DNA of 64,000 nt from Periplaneta americana (taxonomy: Eukaryota; Arthropoda; Insecta; Blattodea; Blattidae): the NCBI RefSeq assembly GCF_040183065.1, contig NC_091117.1:104194501-104258500 (forward strand). The letters are read 5' to 3'. This document shows positions 55,441-64,000 of this stretch, piece after piece. The position numbers and the translations under genes were made by a program. The notes below the pieces were generated by a model, which was not told where the DNA came from, ran no database searches, and saw only the letters and a program-made list of their open reading frames with translations. Position 1 is the first letter of the stretch. The number at the start of each line of letters is the position of its first letter.

Positions 55441-57056
55441 CGCTTCTGTTTTAAAGCCAGTGCAAACATATCTTATCGCTAGCTATAATATAATTCTAAT
55501 AAATGAAAGTTAATATACCAATTATGTTTTGTTATGTTTGAATGCACATTATGTATTAATTTACTAATATTTCTTAGGTATACCGGTATGTAGTTATAAT
55601 AATCACTTTCATGTCTTAAAATAAAACTCAGTGGTATGTTACCTAGTTGACTAGTTTCAGTTTTGTCTCAGCCGTTTTTATGATATTCTAACCTACAATC
55701 AGTTTCTTCTAAAATTTTGAGTACCGGTACCACGATCTTCATGATGCGGTATCTTTTGTGAATTTTTATGTCATTCAAATTTTCAAAATGATCGGTTTTT
55801 AAATGGTTAACATTATCTCCATTTGACTCTTAATTTTCGAGCAGTTCCAGATATAACAATTCTGCGTCGAAACGTTCCGCCATTTTATATTGCAACTAAT
55901 GAATAATTAAAAATTTAAAGACGGAAATTTCTATCACTAAATTTAATGATAGTTTTACTGGTTTGTTAGGCTAAAGATGCTTGGTGAGATATAAAAATGA
56001 TTTAATGAACCAGTAAATACATTAATGAATCATTAAAACCTTAATGAAGCTTTGTGAAACCGGCCATAAGACTGGTAATATATAATTTAAAAGATATTTT
56101 GGAATATTAATATAGGAAAGATAATCTTTATAAGTCAACTGATTATCATACTGACACTTATTTCGATGCTGAGCTATTATCCATTTAATACTGAGGAAAT
56201 GTGCGATCTCAACGTGGCAAGAAATTGAAGTCAGATTTGAATATCCTATAAACAGAAATAGGCCACTTGTTCCAATTCACCAGCTACTATTAACTCTAGA
56301 TTCTATGTTACTGGCTCTTCAACTATAGCCGATGTCAATAGTGCTTCAAAATAAGCAGTGAGTAAATAATAAAATGTTTCAGCAGCAATTGCTTCTTTAG
56401 GACTAAATTACATATAATTTATACATGGACCTGAATTAGAGAATTTTATATGATACGGAATTCTCCTCGGGGTTTTGTGTACAGTTGACTACACACACAT
56501 TAGTGTAATTATTGTCACCTGGTGGTAATAATGCTGAGTTTTTCTAAACAGAAATTCATATTTAGCATTATAAAATATAACCATACTTATAATAATTATT
56601 ATTATTCAATAGTAGTCAATGCAACTTTCATTTATTAACTCTCTCTACTGTATGAATCATGGCTACTGTAACAGGTTACGATTTTACACATGTTTCATGA
56701 CATACTCTACAGTACAGAATTTAAATAATAATAATAATAATAATATCAGCCAATAAGAAGTTGTCTTATATATGCAAAATCATTACCAACTGCTGTTGAG
56801 TAGTTAGAATAATATTAACGACAGTTAAAGTTAAGTGTTGGTTATTTTAAACAAAATTATGTTGGAAAAATGAAAAAAATCTTAACGAAACGTTAAAAAT
56901 AAACCAGCTGTTAATTTAACATTTGTTAAGCCAAATTAAACATTACTTGGACAAACCGGCCATAAGTGTCATAATCCACAGTTAATTCCCGATTTACCAC
57001 ACAAATAATCTGTAGCTGTATTTAGATTGGCAACAGGTCATAACTGTTTGGCCAAG

Positions 57057-57057
<1 letters not shown>

Positions 57058-57102
<45 letters not shown>

Positions 57103-57361
57103 GTCCTTGCAGGTATTAGGCCTAGTGGCCTGTTACAATCTCCGTCCATCTTTTTAGGGGGCGTTCCAAAGATCGTCTTCCATGTGGTATATAGTGGAGA
57201 ATTTGTCTTGGGAGTCTGGAACGGTCCATCCTATTGACATGGTTAAGCCATTTTTGTCTGTAGTGGTTGAGACGTTCATAAATAGATGTAATTTTCAATT
57301 CCTTTGTAATTAGTTCATTCCTTTTGTGGTCAAGCATGCTGTAGCCGGCAGTCCTCCTTAG
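57058..57361 (-). mobile_element. Second nested LINE scrap with (ATC)n tail
   Basis: The minus strand from 57361 encodes MLLRRTAGYSMLDHKRNELI, then LNHYRQKWLNHVNRMDRSRL, PRQILHYIPHGRRSLERPLK, the C-terminal WxxHVxRM region of a LINE. It ends in a pure ATC (complement GAT) microsatellite at 57058-57103. AAGCATC flanks it (57054-57060 and 57362-57368). Removing it restores the host LINE frame reading AKHLHRIGIYQSP. Confidence 0.85.
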
Positions 57362-57549
57362 AAGCATCTGCATAGAATTGGAATATATCAGTCCCCTAAC
57401 TACGCATTGTGCAACTCAAACCAAGAAATGGATTCGGAACACCTCAAAATCTATGCTTCAGTGGCTGACCATGACAATATCTTTGAAAAATATTGGAGTG
57501 CAAGAGGTCAAATGACTTTATTGTCAAACGCCTGGCATTATAAAACAAC

Positions 57550-57608
<59 letters not shown>

Positions 57609-57655
57609 CAATAATAATAATAATAATAACAACAATAATAATAATAATAATAATT
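57362..57655 (+). pseudogene. Host LINE C-terminal Cys-rich end and AAT tail
   Basis: The frame reads LHRIGIYQSPNYALCNSNQE, then MDSEHLKIYASVADHDNIFE and KYWSARGQMTLLSNAWHYK, the post-RNase H zinc-knuckle-like end. The second Cys-containing position of the knuckle (CAS in related copies, as I recall) is YAS here. It is followed by an (AAT)n microsatellite, 57548-57653, as the 3' tail. Confidence 0.7.
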
Positions 57656-58600
57656 TACATTTGCTTCGTGTGCACCAGCATAAACTTTTCCCTTCGCATA
57701 ATTAATAGACTTTTAATCCATATTTATGAGGATTTCCTTTTATATAAACATGAAAAAATACTCGGCCTCGAGATGGACAGATAGCCTCATCAATTGTAAG
57801 ATTTTCGTCTGGAGTGTAAACTTCTCGAAATCTCGTACTGAGGACATTCAAGACTGGCTTTATTTTGTAGTGAAGATCATACTCTGGCTGCTCTCTGATA
57901 ATACGTTTCTCATTGTCATTTAAGTGCAGTATTATGAAAATTGTCAATAATTCATCCCGAGACATCCCAACTGTTCTTGTGAAAATGATGCATAAAATTG
58001 GCTCTTGATTCCAGTAATCCCTTACAGATGGCTTCTGTACTAAGCACATGTGAATTACTATTCAGTATATACAGATTTTGGTTTGAGAGGGTCTTAATTT
58101 TTTCTGATGTTGATTGTTGTGTAGCACATTTATTTGTTTCTGATTGAATTTCCGAAACAACAAATAAATTGCATACATCAATGGGAGAGCTTTTGTCGTT
58201 TATTTCCAAATCTGAATTTACAGAAAATATAGATTTGTTTGCTGGCGGAATATTTTTGTTCCATCTTGAATAAGTTCCTATGGGAGATGGAGAAGTAGCA
58301 TGTTATTTTTTTCATCCCCTCTCGATTGTTGCAGTTCTATTGGTAGATCTACAGGTTCTGTTTCTGGTTCTACTGGTATAGATTCTGTTTATGGCAGAAT
58401 CAAATCTTGCTCTACAGAAAAAACAATTAGGTTCATAAACTTCATAATTTGAATTTGAATCATTTACAATTTTCACACAGTTCAACACTAGTTACATATT
58501 GCAGCCGTGAAGGTTTCACATTTATACTCGTCCCTGGCTTATCCATTTCCCTTCCTTCATGCTACCACTCTAATATCAATTGAAGTTACTATGAAACTTT
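57656..58600 (-). pseudogene. piggyBac-like transposase fragment
   Basis: Frame 58049-57702 reads KPSVRDYWNQEPILCIIFTR, MSRDELLTIFIILHLNDNE, YDLHYKIKPVLNVLSTRFRE and YTPDENLTIDEAICPSRGRV, with the first catalytic Asp in the TIDE motif, then KGNPHKYGLKVY. Frame 58209-57952 and sequence beyond are the acidic N-terminal region. The protein is cut at 57655 by the LINE tail. No TTAA end was located. It is a different family from the piggyBac at 34 kb. Confidence 0.8.
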
Positions 58601-58974
58601 TCTTGTAAGGCTTTCTATATTTAGTCTAGCGTTATGGAGTTACCAGTTTGAACATAAACTTATGAATGCTGACACAAACACAACTTCGAAACAGTAGTTT
58701 TTTATGTCCAGCTACCAGAGGTAAAGCAGAGCTTTCCAGATGCCTAGAGCCTTCTGTTTTATTAAACCAATACTAAAAGAACAGAGCTACAATACAGCAC
58801 AAGATTCCATCTCGTGGAGTGTTCCAGTGTTCGGTTTAACGAATGTCCGAGTCTTTCTCAGGTGGACGGCTTTGGATCACGAAAGAATGACATTGAACCA
58901 TCCAGGAGTTTCAGGAATCATTGCAAGGACGAGATTATCGTGCACCTTTCAATTGATATTTTCTCCTCTCTTTT

Positions 58975-59044
58975 TATTTATTTATTCATTCATTCATTCA
59001 TTCATTCATTCATTCATTCATTCATTCATTCATTCATTCATTCA
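58975..59044. repeat. (ATTC)n microsatellite
   Basis: TTTATTTATTTATTCATTCA continues as about 14 perfect ATTC units. No LINE body was recognised beside it. The open frames reading IHSFIHSF are a consequence of the repeat. Confidence 0.95.
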
Positions 59045-60006
59045 GGTATTGCAGTTAGGTATCGTCAGAAGCAACAGATCATGAAACTACACTCATTATA
59101 GCTTGAGTGTTTTTATTTTTGTTAATAATTTTTTATCTCCTTAAAAAGATTAATGAAATATTAATACATCCACTTAGAATAATTAAAAGGCACAGGCTAA
59201 ATTAACAATTCTCTTTTACAAGTACCTATGCATTGTGAGTTTAAAGTATGAATGTTACAATAGTAAGTCTGTACTTATTTGCTCTTCTACAAGTATTTTG
59301 TAAGTAGGCCTAATTGTAATTTTTTTTGTTCTTGTATTTGTTTACATGTCAGATTTTATCTATGGATTATGCTTATTTCCTTTATTGTTACCGGTGTCCA
59401 TCAGTTGATTTATATGTTACTTATGAAGATAAATGTACCAAAGTGTCAAATCAATTATAGGCCTATTTCAAGCTAACACTTTTTTTTTAATTAGGAAATG
59501 TAGTCAGAAAATGTCATCAGAGTTCGTGTATGGTGAAGTGCACATGGTGTTCTGTCTACCGTGCAAAACATTAGGCACAACCGCTTGAAAATCGGATATT
59601 TGGTTGGATGTTCAGCCTCGCCGAAATTCAAGTTCAAGGATATAAATTCTGTATGAGTGTTTTGAAATTTATCTGTTTATATTTATTTCATTTATGTATT
59701 CATATAAGACTAATAAAAACATATTTTATTTCATGGTGCTCGATCACTTAGTATTATGTGCGGATGGTGCTTGCAATCTTCAAAAGGTTGAGAACTCCTG
59801 GTTTAAGACATGAAGGTTCAGTGGATAGAAGAAGAATTACAAAAGTGTTACAAATAAGAAGTCCCCCCCTCCCCCACTAAGATTTTAATGAAAATATGAG
59901 TTCATATTCATAGGTTGTGAATATGGAGAATGATGCATTTGTGTAATGTTTCTCTACTCTGGAAACATAAATACTGTATGTTATGATTCTTGCAAATTTC
60001 CCTCAC
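59045..60006 (-). other. Intronic sequence of the SLC12-like gene
   Basis: AT-rich. A likely hAT terminus occurs at about 59780-59800 (AAAAGGTTGAGAACTCCTGG; its complement starts CAGGAGTTCTCAACCTTTT), without a partner. No exon recognised. Confidence 0.5.
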
Positions 60007-60146
60007 CTAAGCAGGTACACTCTAACAGCATTATCCAAGTGAGAGCTCCCGTAACTGTCTTCCATGGACGACTTCATGTAGGCAGATGTCTGTTGCATCA
60101 CAGAGCCACCTCGTAAGGCTGATACTTTCTGTCCCCACCCATGAAC
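60007..60146 (-). CDS. Cation-chloride cotransporter (SLC12 family), internal exon
   Basis: A 140-bp exon with acceptor CATTTGACAG before GTTCATGGG and donor CTGCTTAG followed by GTGAGG. Frame 1 is open: VHGWGQKVSALRGGSVMQQT, then SAYMKSSMEDSYGSSHLDNA and VRVYLL, ending with AG of a split codon. The terminal exon at 40829 begins with T, making AGT (Ser) and continuing VNQLLRQHSERTAA, so the phases agree. In these transporters this part lies in the cytoplasmic C-terminal domain. The intron between is about 19.2 kb. The upstream exon was not found before the window ends. Confidence 0.8.
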
Positions 60147-61490
60147 CTGTCAAATGAAGATATTTTACTAAGTAACATAATAGCCTTTTTCTAGCCTTAC
60201 ATTAAAATATCGAGACAAATTTGTTACGAAAACAACGAATGAATGAATGTAAAGTTGTTTCTTTCCAAATGAAACATGAGAGCTAGGTAAAATATCTTCT
60301 TTTCTCTGACATGCGAATTGGACTTTAGAACAGCACACAAATTCTAAACACAGAGAGCTGAGGCTTACCGCACAATCTATTAAGAGAATATGAAAGTACT
60401 TCAAAATAAAAAAAATTCTAGATATTTAATGAGCTATTAATCTATTATCCACAAATTGTAATGATAGATATCACTCTTCAAAGCAAGCATATTTTGTAAT
60501 CAGTGACATTTTATTTGTTATTTAAATATTTCTTTGGAAATATATTTTCGACTCAAATGTTCTTGGTTCAGAATCCTTAGATGATACAAAGAAACATTCA
60601 ATGTTCTAATTTTCGAATAAGCACACAAAAAGTGATGTTGTCGCATGAAAATATTACATTCCATTTCGAATGAAAAGAGATTACAGTTCAATCTCTAAAA
60701 GCATACTGTATGATGAAACATTCAGAAGTTATTTAAGATTAACTAGTGCACTGTGTTTCATGACATAGTAAATATTTCCATACAGGCAAATAACAGTTTT
60801 TATTCTTCTAAAGTGTGACTGTGTCACGACATATTGCTTCTTTACTTAAATTGATACCGCAAAAGATATGAAGACAAAAAAATGCATACTATAAAAGTTA
60901 CTAAGCAAACAATTCCTGCGAGAAACAATCAAGTTAATTTGGAAGAAGAAATCTATGTACTGTGTGCATCTAAATTAAAATATTTTATATTTTCTTCCAA
61001 ATCTATCATCCTTAATATGTGCAGCAAGGTAACAACTCAATCACTAATTAGTGAACTGTATTGCCTAAATCACATATTTCTAATAGAATCAGACAAGGAA
61101 GCCATTCATAGCAGTACCAGTACCAATAATCCGATAGATGGTATACTTAAATCAATACAGAGATTAAATGAGTGTGCAGAGAGGGAATTTAGTAATTTAA
61201 AAGAGAAATGCTCACAGTAAGGGGTAGTATAAGAGGAAAGTAGGATAGAAGGAAAATTACATATATAAATAAGAGGGTCACTCAAGAATTTGTGAAAAGA
61301 GTGAAGGTGAATAGTATAAATAGAAGAGAAAAAATGATAAAAAAACTTAGTAAGTGAAAAATGTGGGGTTGAGATTAGGAAGTTGTAAACAGTGAAAAGC
61401 AAATGTGCGGACAGTGAACTAATTGAAGAATCATTAATTATAGTGTAAAGGATCATACTGTAATTAAAATGAAACTGTGGAAACAAAGGA
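60147..61490. other. Intronic or intergenic AT-rich DNA
   Basis: Frames at 60404-60168 (minus) and 60882-61220 (plus) show no recognisable domain. No further SLC12 exon was identified. From about 61200 the plus strand becomes purine-rich. Confidence 0.4.
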
Positions 61491-61491
61491 T

Positions 61492-61835
61492 AGTGATAAA
61501 TATAAAAAAATAAGCATAGATACAGTGATAAAGTGGAGCTGACAGGAAGATCGAGAAGAGAGTAGGAAAATTGTATAATTTAAAAGTAATGAATTATAAA
61601 TATTATGTAAATAAAGAATGGTACTAGAGCAAACAGTTACGATGAATAAAGTAGGATACAGCGAAGAGTTTAACTTGTAGTGTTAACAGGGATAATGAAA
61701 CTAAAAGGCACCTATGGAGTAATGAATTGTGATAAGTATAATAGTAGACAATAATAGAATGACAAAGTGGAACTGGGAAAAGATTGAGAAGTAATAGAGA
61801 AATTTTACAATTTAAAGTAGTAAATTATACTAGGG
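61492..61835. repeat. Imperfect tandem duplication, about 237-bp spacing
   Basis: GTGATAAATATA, GATAAAGTGGAGCTGACAGG, AAGATCGAGAAG and AATTTAAAAGTAATGAATTATA at 61492-61600 recur as GTGATAAGTATA, GACAAAGTGGAACTGGGAAA, AAGATTGAGAAG and AATTTAAAGTAGTAAATTATAC at 61729-61830. No coding content. Confidence 0.7.
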
Positions 61836-62181
61836 AACAAATGAAAACTTTCTTTCTGCAGTATAAATATAAATGTGCCACTTTTACTAATTTCGGTGCG
61901 CTGAATTCAAAAATGCATTTTGTTTTGCTGTAGCATGTCAGGTTTTTTTTAGCTATTTAGCAAAACGTTATTTTGCCACAAAATAAAATTATAAGTTACA
62001 GTGTGTTCATTGAAATCATATAATTATATTGTGTATCTGATTCGTTAACATGTCCATATTTTTTTTTCTAAGTTGTATAACAATAAAAGAAACAGTTAAG
62101 AATTCATAGAAACATTAGACCTATAAACAAGGAAAACATCTTACTAAACGAAATTATAAGAGCAGAAAGCTTACTTTCAGA

Positions 62182-63910
62182 ATGTATGTTAGATGTCCTC
62201 GGTTTCAATTTTCCTCTTTCCATGGAATCTTAGTGTATGTGAAGTCCTCGAGTATTCTCTGGAAGAATCATCATGTGCAATACTCCAACAGTAATCGGCC
62301 ATCATATTTACATCCCAACCTCCCTGGTAGCAATGCTCTACCTCTTTTAGATCTTGGTGGAACCTTTCACCTTGCTCTTCGCTGAGCTTTAGGTGAAAGT
62401 GAAGCTTTAGGTTCATGTTACAACTGAGCACTTTGAACTTGTCCAACATGTTTCCTACAGTTTCTTTGTACCGTGAATCCTCCACATTACGAAGAAATTT
62501 CTTCACAACTTCTTTGAATGCACGAATTGAAGCTTTAGGTTCATGTTACAACCGAGCACTTTGAACTTGACCAACATGTTTCTTACAATTTCTTTGTACC
62601 GTGGATCCAGGTTACCAAGAAATTTCTTCACAACTTCTTTGAATGTGTTCCATGCACTTCCTTCTGTTTCGTTCATTGTACTGGTGGTCCATCATCAGCT
62701 TTCGGATTTGTGGGCCATCAAATATTCCCTCTCTGATTTTAGTGTGTGACAATGAAGAAAACTTCGTACATAAGTACTGAAAGGAAGAAAGCTTTTTGTC
62801 TAGAGCCTTGACAAACTGCTTCATAACTCCCAGTTTTATATGTAACAAAGGGAGTATAATTTTCTTACGAGCAATGAGACTTACATTGTTAATATTTTTG
62901 GCTCCTGGCGTTAGTTGCTTTCTTTCAGGCCAGTATAAAATATTCCAATGTTTGTCCCTGATCCTGCTGTCCCACTCGCATAGGAAGCACGAAAATTTTG
63001 TGTATGCTCCTTGTTGTCCAATAGTAAACCAACAACCTTCAGGTCACTGCATATTTGCCACTCATGTTTATGATATTTAACTTTTTCAAGAACCAACCTT
63101 AATGCTTCATATTATTCCGATAGGACTGTAGAATGTGCAAGTGGTATGGACGCTAATTTATTGCCGTTACGAAGCAATACTGCCTTAAGGCTTCTTTCTG
63201 AAGAATCAATAAAAAAGGCTTCAACTTTGGGGCTCATATACCTCCTCTCCCAAGTGTTTTAGTAAATTTCTCACATCTGTACAATATACCAGTCTATCTT
63301 CTTGTGTATAGTATTTCCGGAAAAGTTATTGACGATTCCTGTACCACGAAAATGTAACTCCAGGTGCCAACATGTTCTTCTCATGCAGCCTAGAGCCTAG
63401 TAATTCACTTTTCTTTTTGGTGAGTCCTAATCCCCTTATCAAATCATTCAGCTTGGGTTGGGTACATTTTTTCGGTGAATTGTCAAATTTGTCTGGGATT
63501 GCTTTCAGATTCACTGTCACCTAAGTTTGTTGGTGATGTAGGTACAGGTAAATCAGGTGCATGAGGAACAGGGAACAGGCTCAAAACTTATTGAAGATTT
63601 GAATACTTAATTGATTTATTGTTTTTCTTGTTGTAACCAGTAACATTACACATACAAAAATAACAGTCACAATGGTATTGCCTTCCATTTTCCTCCATAT
63701 CAGTAACACAATCCTTCTACATAACTGTTACACGCACTATGAGGTGGAAATGATTTATCCATGTCACCAACCTTTATTTTGAAGTACGCAAAATATAGCT
63801 TCTTTACAAACGAATCTATTTTACGTACTTTTTCATCGAACATATAACACCCACAAATATAGCAAAACTTCTGAGGCTTTTGTACACACTATCTTCTATG
63901 CAATCCTGAT
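62182..63910 (-). pseudogene. Uncharacterised transposase-like protein (ICGDLKV / ERFHQD type), decayed
   Basis: Minus-strand pieces in order. KFCYICGCYMFDEKVRKIDS and YFAYFKIKVGDMDKSFPPHS (about 63870-63750), then a CDCYFC-type cysteine pair. Frame 63520-63326 has KLNDLIRGLGLTKKKSELLG and GVTFSWYRNRQ. Then FIDSSERSLKAVLLRNGNKL (about 63200), WQICSDLKVVGLLL (about 63050), FSCFLCEWDSRIRDKHWNIL (about 62970), LLHIKLGVMKQFVKALDKKL (62840), GIFDGPQIRKLM, and frame 62506-62189 with EEQGERFHQDLKEVEHCYQG and NMMADYCWSIAHDD. I recall this protein type as widespread and unannotated in animal genomes. Asp in FIDSS, the Asp before LKV, and the acid in FHQD are candidate RNase H-fold residues (inference). 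Confidence 0.65.
62401..62660. repeat. Direct duplication of about 131 bp inside the transposase-like gene
   Basis: GAAGCTTTAGGTTCATGTTA and the following 100 bases (AGCACTTTGAACTTG-CCAAC, AATTTCTTCACAACTTCTTT) occur twice in tandem, at 62401 and 62532, with about 10% difference. It duplicates part of the coding region (the LSCNMNLKLHF segment), so the copy is rearranged as well as frame-shifted. Confidence 0.85.
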
Positions 63911-64000
63911 GTACTTGCCACATTCAGTTTTTAAAATTAAGCTTTTGCACTATGATTCTAGGGACACCACATAACAAAATTTATACGTGTTCACAGAAGT
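63911..64000. other. Window end, unassigned
   Basis: Short AT-rich stretch. The element described above may continue past the window end; no terminal inverted repeat was seen. Confidence 0.4.

Larger units (their letters stand above)
54703..56066. mobile_element. Inner PIF/Harbinger-like TIR element
   Basis: The left end GGGCCGGTTTCACCAAGCTT, then CAGTAAA, is mirrored at the right (complement: GGCCGGTTTCACAAAGCTTC, then ATTAAGG). TAA stands beside both ends (about 54700-54702 and just after the right end), the 3-bp duplication typical of PIF/Harbinger. No Harbinger transposase is visible. It carries a tRNA-like SINE head and a Tc1 transposase scrap, so it is itself a host of insertions. It lies inside the outer, related-looking element. 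Confidence 0.7.
54444..56962. mobile_element. PIF/Harbinger-like TIR element inserted in the LINE RNase H end
   Basis: The left end GGGCCGGTTTTTCCAAGTAT is mirrored at the right end (complement: GGCCGGTTTGTCCAAGTAAT). Both sides have many TGTTAA/TTAACA motifs (for example TTTGTTAACTTTAAATG, ACAAACAGTTAAACATGGCG). The flanks read TCT and TAA, so the expected 3-bp duplication is not exact. GGGCCGGTTTC-like ends suit PIF/Harbinger elements; assignment is inference. A plus-strand ATG follows at about 54619, but only a short frame. It contains another TIR element. Confidence 0.65.
51480..57655 (+). mobile_element. Plus-strand LINE with RNase H, split by three insertions
   Basis: Pieces of one LINE occur in order on the plus strand: RT palm 51480-51992, post-RT 53633-53870, RNase H 53880-54440, post-RNase H 56963-57056, and a Cys-rich end with 3' tail 57362-57655. 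Insertions are another LINE (51993-53632), a TIR element (54444-56962) and a second LINE scrap (57058-57361). Removing them restores reading across the joins. The tail is an AAT microsatellite. The 5' end is truncated inside the RT. Likely of the R1/I group because of the RNase H. Confidence 0.8.

Noticed and set aside
58740-59101. Two plus-strand frames of 95-114 codons
   Set aside because: Their C-termini are the ATTC microsatellite, and the rest shows no domain or splice support.

Overview
This is a eukaryotic, AT-rich, transposon-dense window, most likely from a large insect genome. The LINE, mariner and Penelope-like families resemble those I associate with cockroaches and termites (Blattodea), but that is inference. 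There are no operons, ribosome sites or CRISPR. Most open frames are decayed mobile-element proteins or shadows of satellite DNA. Coordinates of degenerate elements are approximate.

Host genes are sparse and both lie on the minus strand. (1) A C2H2 zinc-finger gene has three exons (about 14850-14658, 11258-11037, 9977-9754). Splice sites and phases agree, and one finger is completed across an intron. (2) The 3' end of a cation-chloride cotransporter gene (SLC12 family, SLC12A9-like) has an internal exon at 60146-60007 and a terminal exon at 40829-40640. A phase-2 junction joins them across an intron of about 19 kb that is packed with transposons.

Layout. 1-6.9 kb: the left end of a P-like repeat, then a 4.6-kb purine-strand minisatellite made of three related arrays (61, 66 and 67 bp units), then a GC-rich block. 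6.9-9.3 kb: LINE, Penelope-like and mariner relics. 9.3-15 kb: the zinc-finger gene with TIR elements in its introns. 15.1-19.8 kb: a broken LINE with an esterase-like ORF1, an APE endonuclease and an RT, with a tRNA-derived SINE nested in its 3' UTR. 20-27.5 kb: a TIR element and a P-superfamily transposon carrying a THAP-type transposase; both have 7-bp target duplications. 28-31 kb: a TIR transposon with an uncharacterised transposase-like protein. 31-33.2 kb: two pogo/Tigger-like relics. 34.3-37.4 kb: a piggyBac element inserted in the TTAA of a small MITE's own inverted repeat. 39.6-45.3 kb: a mariner, the SLC12 terminal exon, a LINE fragment, and a Penelope-like retroelement in partial tandem (pseudo-LTR) arrangement with hammerhead-like motifs. 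45.4-48.1 kb: a second copy of the first P-like repeat, and an 895-bp element with about 140-bp inverted repeats and two facing tRNA-like segments. 48.3-57.7 kb: LINE fragments, a mariner, and a plus-strand RNase H LINE broken by three nested insertions. 57.7-64 kb: a piggyBac fragment, microsatellites, the SLC12 internal exon, and a decayed copy of another uncharacterised transposase-like protein.

The host exons are islands in a nested stack of transposons. Several junctions can be reversed on paper (target duplications, restored reading frames), which gives the relative order of insertion. Several frame breaks fall in homopolymer runs, so some may be assembly errors rather than mutations.
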